Source: Yersinia enterocolitica subsp. enterocolitica (GTDB lineage Bacteria; Pseudomonadota; Gammaproteobacteria; Enterobacterales; Enterobacteriaceae). From it: 64,000 bases of DNA. The notes beneath the pieces were generated by a model that saw only the letters and a list, made by a program, of their open reading frames with translations, had not been told where the DNA came from and did not search any database. Made by a program: the position numbers and the translations under genes. The stretch covers positions 620,001 through 684,000 of the forward strand of contig NZ_LR590469.1 in the NCBI RefSeq assembly GCF_901472495.1, in the 5' to 3' direction. The first letter of the stretch is position 1. Each line of letters begins with the position of its first letter. Of this stretch, positions 52,732-61,831 are shown piece by piece.

Positions 52732-54669
52732 ATGCGAATTTGGCACAAACTTTTCTTGCTTTGCTGTTGTTGGTGGCTATCCAGCTCTTTAGCCTGGGCG
52801 ACTCCAGATTATCAGCAGTGGGTCAATGATATCCAATCCCGTCTCGATAAAACCTCCCAGTTATACCAACAGCAGAAAAATGATGAGGCCCGTACCACGG
52901 TGCAAATGGCCTATTTTGAAGTATTTGAGAATCTGGAAGGGCCGATTCGCATCAATATTTCGGCGCAGAAAAGTTATCAAATGGAAGCCGCCTTTGGTGA
53001 AATCCGGCGCATGATCGGTGAGGGGAAGCCTCAAGCTGAGGTTGATAATAAAATTAATTGGCTTAAAGGTGAGTTGACTGGCGTCCTGCCGATTTTGACT
53101 GATGGCCATAAACTTACCGCTGAACAGCAACATGCAACCTATGAGAATAGCGACATTGCTATTTACTGGCAGCAAAGTTTTAAGATTATCGATGACTTAT
53201 TGGCGCAGGCTATTAGTGAATATCAAGAAGGTAAATTCGCCGCCGCCAGCCACAGTGTGCAACAGGCGCACTATTTGGGATTTAAAAACTCTGAAATGGA
53301 GATGTCAGTGCGTGGCAATCGTTCCGCACAACAAGCGGCGACGATTAACCAACAATTTACTGCTCTTATTGATTTAACCCGCCAACCTGACCAACTAACC
53401 GAAGTTGCCTATCGTGTCACGGGCTTACTTCAAACTATAGAAGACACATTGCCGGGCTTACCAACTACCCGCGAACAGCAGCAAGTTACTGCTGATCAAC
53501 CTGTCTCAGGACAACCTTCTGACTCAAATACCAATTCTGATGGGCAGGCTAATGCCGATTGGGCGGCTGTTTCTAGCAAAATAAATCAGGCTATTAGCGA
53601 AGCTGTCAGCCAGTACCAGAGCGGGCAAACCACGCCAGCAATGATGGCCGTTCAGGATACTTATTTTGATTTATTCGAAGCCAGCGGTATGGAGAATAAA
53701 GTTGGCTCGCGTGATGCTGCGTTTAAATCAACATTAGAGGGCCATTTCACTCGCTTAGTCAGTTTGATGAAAGCTGGTCAGCCAGTAGAACAGCTACAAA
53801 CGGAAGCCGCAGCCTTGCAAAAAGATCTGGCCAGCGCGGTTGAGATGCTCGGGGGTGGGGATGAAACTGATTGGAGTCTGTTCATCTACAGTTTGCTGAT
53901 CATTGTCCGCGAAGGGTTGGAAGCCTTGCTGATTGTCGCGGCTATCGTCGCTTATCTGGTGAAAAACAATCATCAGGACAAGTTACCACTGATTCGCCAA
54001 TCCGTGGTGGTAGCCTTAATTGCCAGTGTGTTAACGGCCTTTGTCTTCCAGTGGCTATTTGCAAATTCAGGGCAAAGCCGAGAGTTATTAGAAGGCTTCA
54101 CCATGATGATCGCTGTGGTGATGCTGTTCTCTATGAGTTATTGGTTGCTATCAAAGACGGAAGCACGCCAATGGAAAGCCTATCTGGAGGGCAAATTCTC
54201 CAAGTCACTCAGCAGTGGCTCAATGATAGGGCTATGGTTAACCAGTTTCCTGGCGGTGTACCGCGAAGGGGCTGAAACCGTCCTGTTCTATCTCGCACTG
54301 ATGGGCGACGCCAGTACAACGAGCGGTCACTTGTCTATTTTGGCCGGCTTTGGTGTCGGTTGTGTCATCTTGCTGGGGGCTTATCTGGTGATGCGTTTTA
54401 CTGTCGTCAAGTTACCACTTAAACCCTTCTTTATGTTTACCGGTGGCTTTATGTACCTGATGGCATTTGTGTTTGCCGGTAAGAGTGTTCTTGAGTTGAT
54501 TGAAGGCAAATTGTTTGAGCCAACACTGCTGCCTGGCGTACCTGAAATTAGTTGGTTGGGGATCTATCCGTATCTGGAAACATTGATTCCTCAAGGAATA
54601 TTGCTGATTGCTGCGCTGGTTGCCTTGTGGGTAATGCAGCGGCGGGGGCGCACTATTCCGGCTCAGTAA
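52732..54669 (+). CDS. fetM: FTR1-family iron permease (FetM-like)
   Basis: A 645-residue protein: signal peptide (LFLLCCCWWLSSSLAWA), a long periplasmic helical domain to about residue 375 with an internal repeat, then an FTR1 membrane domain of seven helices. Both iron-transport REGLE motifs are there: IVREGLEALLIVAAIVAYLV and VYREGAETVLFYLA. It moves ferrous or ferric iron across the inner membrane together with the P19-type protein. The neighbours match Campylobacter p19 and Yersinia Fet-Flp loci. Confidence 0.9.
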   Translation: MRIWHKLFLLCCCWWLSSSLAWATPDYQQWVNDIQSRLDKTSQLYQQQKNDEARTTVQMAYFEVFENLEGPIRINISAQKSYQMEAAFGEIRRMIGEGKPQAEVDNKINWLKGELTGVLPILTDGHKLTAEQQHATYENSDIAIYWQQSFKIIDDLLAQAISEYQEGKFAAASHSVQQAHYLGFKNSEMEMSVRGNRSAQQAATINQQFTALIDLTRQPDQLTEVAYRVTGLLQTIEDTLPGLPTTREQQQVTADQPVSGQPSDSNTNSDGQANADWAAVSSKINQAISEAVSQYQSGQTTPAMMAVQDTYFDLFEASGMENKVGSRDAAFKSTLEGHFTRLVSLMKAGQPVEQLQTEAAALQKDLASAVEMLGGGDETDWSLFIYSLLIIVREGLEALLIVAAIVAYLVKNNHQDKLPLIRQSVVVALIASVLTAFVFQWLFANSGQSRELLEGFTMMIAVVMLFSMSYWLLSKTEARQWKAYLEGKFSKSLSSGSMIGLWLTSFLAVYREGAETVLFYLALMGDASTTSGHLSILAGFGVGCVILLGAYLVMRFTVVKLPLKPFFMFTGGFMYLMAFVFAGKSVLELIEGKLFEPTLLPGVPEISWLGIYPYLETLIPQGILLIAALVALWVMQRRGRTIPAQ

Positions 54670-54749
54670 TATCTCAGTATGATGGCCCGGCATGATGCCG
54701 GTGTGAATAACAAACTGTACTTATCATTTGATACCTGAGGGTGTGTTAC

Positions 54750-55277
54750 ATGACTATGAAGAAAACAATTATTGCCAGCAGCATCATTGCCAGCATTTTT
54801 GCAGCACCTGCTGCTTTTGCCTTTAAAGAGTATCCTGCGGGCGAACCTATCAAAATTAATGATATGGAAATTGCTGCGGTTTATTTGCAACCGATTGATA
54901 TGGAACCTCGTGGCATGGGTCTGCCTGCCGCGAAAGCCGATATCCATCTGGAAGCGGATATTCATGCGACGGAAGGTAATAAAAATGGTTTTGGTGCCGG
55001 TGAATGGATGCCATACCTGACTATCGCGTATACCCTGGTGAATACAGACACTGGCGCTAAACAAGAAGGCACATTTATGCCTATGGTTGCCAGTGATGGC
55101 CCACACTATGGCGCGAACATCAAAATGATGGGCGTAGGCAATTATAAAGTTACCTATCATATCAGCGAGCCATCCAAAGCGGGTTTGCATCGCCATACCG
55201 ACAGCGAAACCGGTGTTGGTCGCTGGTGGAAACCTTTTGATGTGAGTTATGACTTCAAATATACCGGCCTGAATTGA
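54750..55277 (+). CDS. fetP: Periplasmic iron-binding protein, P19/Tpd family (FetP-like)
   Basis: A 175-residue protein with a signal peptide (IIASSIIASIFAAPAAFAF) and the P19 metal ligands: His and Glu/Met in DIHLEADIHATEGN, Met in GAGEWMPYLTI and His in SDGPHYGANIKMMG and GLHRHTDSE. P19 is a copper-dependent dimer that helps load iron onto the FTR1 permease. ATG at 54750 follows GAGGG. It is 80 bp after fetM and ends before a terminator-like stem. Confidence 0.9.
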   Translation: MTMKKTIIASSIIASIFAAPAAFAFKEYPAGEPIKINDMEIAAVYLQPIDMEPRGMGLPAAKADIHLEADIHATEGNKNGFGAGEWMPYLTIAYTLVNTDTGAKQEGTFMPMVASDGPHYGANIKMMGVGNYKVTYHISEPSKAGLHRHTDSETGVGRWWKPFDVSYDFKYTGLN

Positions 55278-55285
55278 TAGCACTG

Positions 55286-55320
55286 GCCGCGATGACAACA
55301 TCGTTGTCGCGGCTTTTCTT
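55286..55320 (+). terminator. Terminator or attenuator after fetP
   Basis: GCCGCGATGACAAC-ATC-GTTGTCGCGGC, one base unpaired, then TTTTCTTTAT. The downstream genes of the iron locus may thus be at lower dose or have their own promoter. Confidence 0.75.
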
Positions 55321-55412
55321 TATGATAAATGGTCAGATAATGGGTGTTATCAGTTTCCTGTAAGGTCAGCAGTGATAACTGGCAGGTGTTGTGATCCCTC
55401 CAAGGTGTGCAA

Positions 55413-56816
55413 ATGAGTTACTTTTTTGTTTCCGTACTACAAGCCTTTTTACCTGTTGCGTTATTGCTGGGGCTGAGTTGGGTTGTGAGGCCAGCGCCTG
55501 CACTAAATCGCATCGTATGGATAACAATACTTATGGTAGTGGTGGGGATGTGGGCCGGTACCCATTATCCTAAATCGCAGCAATTGCAGTTAACTCTGGC
55601 AGGGGTTCAACTCCTCGCATTAATATTATTTTTATTCAGTCAGCTTACTCCGAGCCGTGCATTAGGCTATTGCTGGCAGGCTTTGCTGGTATTGGGGGCT
55701 GCATTTAATTGGGGAAATAACCCCAATCTGGGCGCGTTTACTAATACTCATGTGATTAATACTGATTTGCTACTTAATCTGGCCGCCATTGTGGTGGCAT
55801 TTGCTTGGGTCGTTTTCAGTGCGGTATTGCTGCTGATGATGGTTAGGCAGTTGCGGTATATCCGCTGGCCACTGCTGATCCTGTTAACGCTATTGCTGAT
55901 TTTGCCGCTGAGTGGCGATGCAATCTTGTTATTGATGAAGCTACAGGTCTTGCCGTTAACCAAATCACTGCTCAGTTATGTCGCTTTAGTTACCAATGGG
56001 CATGCCTGGTTGAGCTATATTTGTGCGCTGCTGTTGGCGATAACAACCTTGTGCTATTTAATGCCGCTGCGCCTTGCCAGTGAGGTAGTGGCTGAACATT
56101 CGGAGCCGATTGCGCACCGTCAAGCTTTGGCCGATTACCGTAACGTACGCAGAATCTTTATTTTCTCCTTACTTGCTTGGATAGTGGTGGCTGGTGCCCA
56201 ACTTTACTGGGATAAAGTCGCCTCGCAACCCCCTCAGTTATCTGAAGCTTTACCCGTCACGCTAGCCGCCGATGGCTTAGTTCATATCCCCGTCGAACAA
56301 GTGCGGGATGGTAAATTGCACCGTTTTGTCTGGGTGGCTGATGATGGTAAAGCTGTTCGCTTCTTTATCATCAACCGCTATCCCGATCGCTTGCGCCTGA
56401 GTGTGGTCTTTGACGCTTGTCTATTGTGCGGTGATCAGGGCTATGTGATGGAGGGTAATCAGGTGATCTGTGTTGCCTGTGCGGTGCATATTTTTATTCC
56501 GTCTATCGGCAAAGCAGGGGGATGTAACCCGATCCCGTTGGAAGATTGGAAAAGCGATGATAAAGAGTTGGTTATTCCCAAAGCTTCTCTTGAGGCGGGC
56601 GTGAATTACTTCACGACGGTTGTTACTTTAGATGTCATTGATCCAGTTGATAAAACTCACCTGACTAACCAAAAGGCTGAGTATAAATATAGTTATGGCG
56701 ATAAAACCTACTTCTTCTCATCTGAGGCTAATTACAACCGTTTCCGCGAACATCCAGAGCAATTTGTCACTCCGGCTCTCAGTGATGAAGACAGTGACTC
56801 ACAGGAGAACCCATAA
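55413..56816 (+). CDS. DUF2318 membrane protein of the iron locus
   Basis: A 467-residue protein with about eight helices in the first 280 residues and a periplasmic DUF2318 domain at the end. The domain has a redox or metal Cys pattern (FDACLLCGDQGYVMEGNQVI, then CVACAV and GGCNPIPLEDW). The family is found with P19/FTR1 iron systems; electron or iron handling in the periplasm is likely, not proved. AAGG lies 8 bases before ATG 55413. It is 2 bp from the next gene. Confidence 0.85.
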   Translation: MSYFFVSVLQAFLPVALLLGLSWVVRPAPALNRIVWITILMVVVGMWAGTHYPKSQQLQLTLAGVQLLALILFLFSQLTPSRALGYCWQALLVLGAAFNWGNNPNLGAFTNTHVINTDLLLNLAAIVVAFAWVVFSAVLLLMMVRQLRYIRWPLLILLTLLLILPLSGDAILLLMKLQVLPLTKSLLSYVALVTNGHAWLSYICALLLAITTLCYLMPLRLASEVVAEHSEPIAHRQALADYRNVRRIFIFSLLAWIVVAGAQLYWDKVASQPPQLSEALPVTLAADGLVHIPVEQVRDGKLHRFVWVADDGKAVRFFIINRYPDRLRLSVVFDACLLCGDQGYVMEGNQVICVACAVHIFIPSIGKAGGCNPIPLEDWKSDDKELVIPKASLEAGVNYFTTVVTLDVIDPVDKTHLTNQKAEYKYSYGDKTYFFSSEANYNRFREHPEQFVTPALSDEDSDSQENP

Positions 56817-56818
56817 TT

Positions 56819-58111
56819 ATGTTGTGGCGCATGCTCAAGCAGTCTTGGTTCCGGAATGTCCGTCGTAAATCGCTGGCAGTATTTACGGTATTTTTGGCCG
56901 CTGGACTCATTTCTTCACTACTGGCCGTGTCGATAGATATTGGCGATAAAATGTCCCGCGAACTGAAGTCTTATGGTGCCAATATTTTGATTGAGCCAGC
57001 CGGTCAGGTGGCATTGCCATCCCTGTTTGGTGAGAAAAGTAATCCACTCACGGGCCAGGATTTTCTGGACCAGGCTGAATTACCCAATATCAAAGATATT
57101 TTTTGGCGTAACAATATTGTGGGTTTTGCCCCATTGCTGAGTGGGGAAACTGAGGTTAACGGTCAGGATATCCCGCTATTAGGTACCTATTTTAATCAGC
57201 CCGTTGATGTGCCTGATGAAGAGGATTATCACACCGGCCAGCAAATTATTAGCCCTTATTGGCAGGTCAATGGTAACTGGCCGCAAGAGCCGGTCAAACC
57301 TGATGTCACAGAAGTCGAGGCTTTATTAGGTAAGCAACTGGCACAACAGAGCGGTTGGAAAATCGGTGATGAACTGAACCTTGACGGAGCTTCTGGGCCG
57401 CTGAAAGTGAAGATAAGTGGCGTGCTCAGCAGTGGTGGTGAAGAGGAAAGTCGCCTGGTGTTGCCACTGGCCGCGGTGCAATCGCTGCTTGGCCTTCCGG
57501 GGAAAGTTCAGGCAATCCGAGTCTCGGCTCTGACGGTGCCGGAGAATGAACTATCGCGTAAAGCGCGCGAAAATCTGGAAGCTCTCAACGCCGAAGAATA
57601 TGACTTGTGGTACTGCACTGCTTACGTTTCTTCCATTGCTCACCAATTAGAAGAGGCAATATCCGGTTCAGTGGTGCGGCCGATCTGGCAAGTCGCTGCA
57701 TCCGAAGGGGTGGTGATTGAAAAGATACAGCTATTGTTGGCGGTAGTGACATTGGCCGCATTGATTGCAGCAGCAATGGGGATCGCGTCGCTGATGACCA
57801 GCACGATTATGGAGCGGGCGAAAGAGATTGGTTTAATGAAAGCCTTGGGCGCTCGGCAGTGGCAAATTCTGATGCTGTTCTATCTTGAAGCGGCAATCAG
57901 CGGCTTGATTGGCGGGCTGGCGGGTTGCCTGGCGGGGTGGGGGTTGGCAAAAACCATCGGCCTGATGCTGTTTGGTGCACCGCTGAGCTTTGCCTGGATG
58001 GTGGTGCCTTGTGTGCTGGTGATTTCTGTTTTAATTGCAGTGATTGGAACATGGTTCCCCGCCCGTCGCATCGCCCGTCTTTATCCGGTGGAGGTGCTCT
58101 ATGGCCGTTAA
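56819..58111 (+). CDS. FtsX-like ABC permease, first
   Basis: A 430-residue MacB/FtsX-type permease: N-terminal helix (LAVFTVFLAAGLISSLLAVS), large periplasmic domain (60-285), then three helices (LLAVVTLAALIAAAMGIASL and the pair near the C-terminus). It has ERAKEIGLMKALGA, the coupling motif. It pairs with the second permease and the ATPase to form a complex of unknown substrate in the Fet-Flp locus. It overlaps the next gene by 11 bases. Confidence 0.85.
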   Translation: MLWRMLKQSWFRNVRRKSLAVFTVFLAAGLISSLLAVSIDIGDKMSRELKSYGANILIEPAGQVALPSLFGEKSNPLTGQDFLDQAELPNIKDIFWRNNIVGFAPLLSGETEVNGQDIPLLGTYFNQPVDVPDEEDYHTGQQIISPYWQVNGNWPQEPVKPDVTEVEALLGKQLAQQSGWKIGDELNLDGASGPLKVKISGVLSSGGEEESRLVLPLAAVQSLLGLPGKVQAIRVSALTVPENELSRKARENLEALNAEEYDLWYCTAYVSSIAHQLEEAISGSVVRPIWQVAASEGVVIEKIQLLLAVVTLAALIAAAMGIASLMTSTIMERAKEIGLMKALGARQWQILMLFYLEAAISGLIGGLAGCLAGWGLAKTIGLMLFGAPLSFAWMVVPCVLVISVLIAVIGTWFPARRIARLYPVEVLYGR

Positions 58112-59258
58112 TCATCGGGCAATTCAGCATAAAGGGTTGGATGGCATGTTCTGGCGACTAGTGCTGCGTGCACTGCGCTTGCGCTTGCAACGAGTCAGTG
58201 TTGTCTTTGCGGCATTGACAGTTGGCGCGGCGATTGTCACGGCAATGTCAGCGGTGTATTTCGATATTAATGCCAAAATGAGTCAGGAATTACGCACTTT
58301 TGGGGCGAATTTTTACATTGGCCCTGGGCACGGCAGTACATTTGAACAGGGGCGCTTCCAGCCAATTATTGATGCTGCGCCCAAAGGGCTGATCAATGCT
58401 TCAAGCCCCTATATTTATGGGATGGCGCGCACTGAGCTGGAAAAAGTAGTGCTGATGGGGGTGTGGTTTGAGTCATTACAACAGCTCGTCCCTTATTGGC
58501 AAGTGACCGGTAACTGGATTGGCGTTAGTTTTGATGATCGCAATGCCATGATTGGCGTCAAACTAGCCGAGCGTTTGCATGTCAAGGTGGGTGACACGCT
58601 CACTTTGGTTAATGGTAGTGAACGCCAACGTTTGCAAGTTAAAGGTATTGTTGAGGCTGGCGACGCCACAGATAACATGTTGATCGTCAATCTGGAGTTG
58701 GCGCAAAAATGGCTCAATCAGCCGGGGCATATCAGTAATGCATTATTGAGTGTCAGCAATGACGTAGGTCAGGTTGAAACCTTTGCCAGCCATCTTCGTG
58801 AGCAATATCCGGATCTTGAGATTAGGCCGATTCGTAAGGTTTCAGCTTCCGAAGGGCAGGTTCTCGACAAGATAAAAGGGCTGATGGGGTTGGTCTCTGT
58901 GGTTATCCTCATTTTGTCATCCCTTTGCGTTAACACCACCTTAATGGCGATAGTGGGCGAGCGCTCAAAAGAGTTTGCTCTGCAAAAAGCACTGGGAGCC
59001 AGTGGTGGTGACATTATCCGCCAGATGTTAACCGAAACTTTGATTATCTCGCTGGCTGCTGCCGTCTGCGGTGCGTTGTTAGGTTATATATTGGCACAAG
59101 TGTTGGGGCAAACAGTATTCAGCGCGGCAATTGCTTTGCGTGCACCGGTATTACCGCTGACGCTGGTGTTGTCGTTGTTAGTGGCCGCTGTGGCGGCAAT
59201 TGTTCCCACCCGCCGGGCAATTCATATTGAACCCGCTAAAGTCCTGAAAGGAGAGTAG
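58101..59258 (+). CDS. FtsX-like ABC permease, second
   Basis: A 385-residue permease related to the one before it (VFAALTVGAAIVTAMSAVYF, ERSKEFALQKALGASGGDII, ending PTRRAIHIEPAKVLKGE). ATG 58101 follows GGAGG and is preferred to longer in-frame options reaching back to 58044. Both permeases share the same helix plan and QVLDKI/VVIEKI boundary, so they likely arose by duplication and act as a heterodimer. Confidence 0.85.
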   Translation: MAVNHRAIQHKGLDGMFWRLVLRALRLRLQRVSVVFAALTVGAAIVTAMSAVYFDINAKMSQELRTFGANFYIGPGHGSTFEQGRFQPIIDAAPKGLINASSPYIYGMARTELEKVVLMGVWFESLQQLVPYWQVTGNWIGVSFDDRNAMIGVKLAERLHVKVGDTLTLVNGSERQRLQVKGIVEAGDATDNMLIVNLELAQKWLNQPGHISNALLSVSNDVGQVETFASHLREQYPDLEIRPIRKVSASEGQVLDKIKGLMGLVSVVILILSSLCVNTTLMAIVGERSKEFALQKALGASGGDIIRQMLTETLIISLAAAVCGALLGYILAQVLGQTVFSAAIALRAPVLPLTLVLSLLVAAVAAIVPTRRAIHIEPAKVLKGE

Positions 59259-59261
59259 CAA

Positions 59262-59975
59262 ATGACCTCGTCACTATTACGGGTGCAACCTGAACACGAC
59301 ACCGATGCGGTTATTGAAACTCGGCATTTATACAAACGCTTTGGGCAAGTGACGGCACTGGAAGATATTAATATCCGCATTAATCGTGGCGAGTTTGTGG
59401 CGATTATGGGGGCATCTGGTTCAGGTAAAACCACATTGATGAATATTCTGACCTGCCTGGATACCGTAACTGAAGGGCAGGTATTGCTCGACGGGGTTGA
59501 TGCTGCTGGCTTGGATGAAGAAGGGCGCAGGAAATTCCGGGCAGACAAGATTGGGTTGGTGTTCCAGCAATTCCACCTTATTCCGTATTTGACTGCGCTG
59601 GAGAACATTATGTTGGCGCAGCATTATCACAGTGTGGTGGATGAAGACGCGGCTCGACAAGTCTTGGAACAGGTTGGGATGACGCCACGTATGAGTCACT
59701 TACCTAGCCAACTTTCGGGTGGTGAGCAGCAGCGGGTATGCATTGCGCGGGCGCTGGTCAATCAGCCACCCATTATTTTTGCTGATGAACCTACGGGTAA
59801 TCTTGACGAAGAGAATGAGCAGCGGGTATTGGATTTGTTAAACCATATCCATCGCCAAGGTAGAACCATTGTGATGGTGACCCACAACCCGGATTTAGGC
59901 TGCGTTGCTGACCGGATTATCCGCCTTCAGCACGGTAAATATCTTAATGAAGAGAGTAATCATCATGTGGCGTAA
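59262..59975 (+). CDS. ABC transporter ATPase of the iron locus
   Basis: A 237-residue LolD/MacB-type ATPase: Walker A GASGSGKTT, Q-loop LVFQQFHLIPYLTALENI, signature LSGGEQQRVCIARAL, Walker B IIFADEPTGNLDEE, switch His VMVTHN. It powers the two FtsX-like permeases. Its end overlaps the thioredoxin-like gene by 11 bases, indicating one operon. Confidence 0.88.
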   Translation: MTSSLLRVQPEHDTDAVIETRHLYKRFGQVTALEDINIRINRGEFVAIMGASGSGKTTLMNILTCLDTVTEGQVLLDGVDAAGLDEEGRRKFRADKIGLVFQQFHLIPYLTALENIMLAQHYHSVVDEDAARQVLEQVGMTPRMSHLPSQLSGGEQQRVCIARALVNQPPIIFADEPTGNLDEENEQRVLDLLNHIHRQGRTIVMVTHNPDLGCVADRIIRLQHGKYLNEESNHHVA

Positions 59976-60453
59976 AACGGTCGGGTTATGCGCTTTACTG
60001 TTATTGCTGAGTGCTTGTAAGCAAGAAGAAGTTGCCGTGGGGGAAGTTGCCCCCCAATTGGCGGCTTATGACCTGCAAGGCAAACCCGTTGCACTCGAAC
60101 AGTGGAAAGGCAAACAGGTTTACCTCAATTTCTGGTCAGCAAGCTGTGGTGGCTGCCTGGCTGAAATGGCGGCATTGGATAAACTAAGTCAACAATATCA
60201 GCAGGATATTGTGGTAGTGGCGATCAATACTGATCCGGAACAGGTGGATATTGCCCCAGTGCTGGCGCAGCGTAACATCAGTTACCCCGTCATTCGCGAT
60301 CAACTGGGCATTACACAGGAGCGCTATCAAGTCATTGGCACACCAACCTCTTTTATGATTGACCGTAACGGTAAGGTAACGGAGTTGCATCAAGGGGCGC
60401 GGGATGAGAAAGCGCTGACCACATTGTTCCAACAATGGGCGGCGGGGGCATAA
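59965..60453 (+). CDS. TlpA-like thioredoxin lipoprotein
   Basis: A 162-residue protein with a lipoprotein signal (LCALLLLLSACKQEE; the lipobox Cys follows LLSA) and a thioredoxin-like domain with CGGC in the active site (NFWSASCGGCLAEMAALDKL) and the cis-Pro in GTPTSF. It probably reduces a disulphide or handles the Cys-rich DUF2318 protein in the periplasm. It overlaps the cytochrome gene (TAATG). Confidence 0.85.
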   Translation: MWRKTVGLCALLLLLSACKQEEVAVGEVAPQLAAYDLQGKPVALEQWKGKQVYLNFWSASCGGCLAEMAALDKLSQQYQQDIVVVAINTDPEQVDIAPVLAQRNISYPVIRDQLGITQERYQVIGTPTSFMIDRNGKVTELHQGARDEKALTTLFQQWAAGA

Positions 60454-60767
60454 TGAAAGTCTCACTGCTGACTGCGTGCATAATCGTGTTTAGTGCCACA
60501 GCTCAGGCCGCCACTGACGGCGAACATATCTATAAACAAACGTGTTCAAGTTGTCATGGGCGGCTGGCCGATCGAAAAGGGCTGGATAAAGCACCGCCGC
60601 TGATATCGTTATCTCGCAATGAAATCGTTGAGGGTCTAACCGCGCGGCGTGATGGCAAGATTGTCGGCAGAGGTAATAAGGCAAAAGCACATTTGACTGA
60701 TGATGATATTCAAAAATTGGCAGACCATATTGAGAGCCTAAAAGCGGCTAAGTCCAAAGTCCCATAA
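60453..60767 (+). CDS. Small c-type cytochrome
   Basis: A 104-residue protein with a signal peptide (LLTACIIVFSATAQAATDGE) and one haem-c site CSSCHG; the axial Met is not obvious (candidates are few after residue 60). The C-terminal helix (TDDDIQKLADHIESLK) is standard. At the end of the iron operon it could pass electrons to or from the permease complex. No such gene is in all Fet-Flp loci, as far as I know. Confidence 0.82.
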   Translation: MKVSLLTACIIVFSATAQAATDGEHIYKQTCSSCHGRLADRKGLDKAPPLISLSRNEIVEGLTARRDGKIVGRGNKAKAHLTDDDIQKLADHIESLKAAKSKVP

Positions 60768-60911
60768 AGTTATTTTGCGCGATATTCTACTGATTCCATG
60801 CGTTAGATAGGCTGTGAGCTTGCTTGCCAGGGCAGCTTCATTTAATAACATTTATGCTGTACCATATGTTGTATATTAAATGCATCTTTAAATTATCTGA
60901 GGAATATCAGC

Positions 60912-61781
60912 ATGGAAAATACATCAGCCTTGCTTTGCTACAAACAGTTACCTGTCTGGAATAGCGCTGGCGTACCCGCTATGTTTCGTGAAAAGCACAA
61001 TACCAAAGCCGGAACATGGGCCAAATTGACGATTCTGAGTGGAGAAATGGATTTTTTGATCCTTGATGAAGCGGGTAATACGCTGGAGAGGCACTCTTTC
61101 TCTTGTGAGAATCAGCCTCCCTTTATTGAACCACAAGTTTGGCACCGTATTGCCGCGTGTTCAGATGATCTACAGTGCCAACTCAGTTTTTATTGTATGG
61201 CAGAAGATTTTTATCATAAGAAATACAATTTAACACCAACTCATTCTGAAGTGATTGAGGCAGTGAAAACGGTGAAACCCGGAAAAGCACTGGACTTAGG
61301 CTGTGGTTCCGGACGTAATTCGTTGTATCTTAATTTATTAGGTTTTGATGTGACTGCAGTCGATAAAAATGGCGACAGTATTAGTCATCTGCAACAGATC
61401 ATTGAACAGGAAAAACGGCTAAATATTACCGCTAATACCTATAACATCAATGAAGCCAGCCTGGATAATCGCTACGATTTTATTCTCTCGACAGTTGTAT
61501 TAATGTTCCTACAACCAGAAAGAATCCCGTATATTATCAATAATATGCAAGATTGCACCTTACCTGGTGGTTACAACCTGATTATCTCCGCGATGTCGAC
61601 TGATGACTTCCCTTGTACGGTGCCTTTTTCTTTCACATTAAAATCGGGTGAATTACGCCATTACTATAAAGATTGGGACATCATTAAATACAACGAAGAT
61701 GTTGGGCAATTGCATAAAACCGATGCACAAGGTAACCGGATAAAATTGCGTTTTGCGACTTTGCTGGCGAAAAAACCGTAA
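60912..61781 (+). CDS. tehB: TehB-like SAM-dependent methyltransferase with DUF1971 domain
   Basis: A 289-residue protein: N-terminal cupin-like DUF1971 (VWNSAGVPAMFREKHNTKAG to about 85) and C-terminal methyltransferase with motif I ALDLGCGSGRNSLYL and the following acid VTAVDKN. The fused form is known as the long TehB; such proteins methylate tellurite or selenite and give resistance. Its partner TehA is not in this window. A weak ribosome site (GAGG) lies 9 bases upstream. Confidence 0.88.
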   Translation: MENTSALLCYKQLPVWNSAGVPAMFREKHNTKAGTWAKLTILSGEMDFLILDEAGNTLERHSFSCENQPPFIEPQVWHRIAACSDDLQCQLSFYCMAEDFYHKKYNLTPTHSEVIEAVKTVKPGKALDLGCGSGRNSLYLNLLGFDVTAVDKNGDSISHLQQIIEQEKRLNITANTYNINEASLDNRYDFILSTVVLMFLQPERIPYIINNMQDCTLPGGYNLIISAMSTDDFPCTVPFSFTLKSGELRHYYKDWDIIKYNEDVGQLHKTDAQGNRIKLRFATLLAKKP

Positions 61782-61831
61782 TGACACTGACGGCTTCGTA
61801 AGATTCAACGCTCCGCTGGGTAATCTATTAT

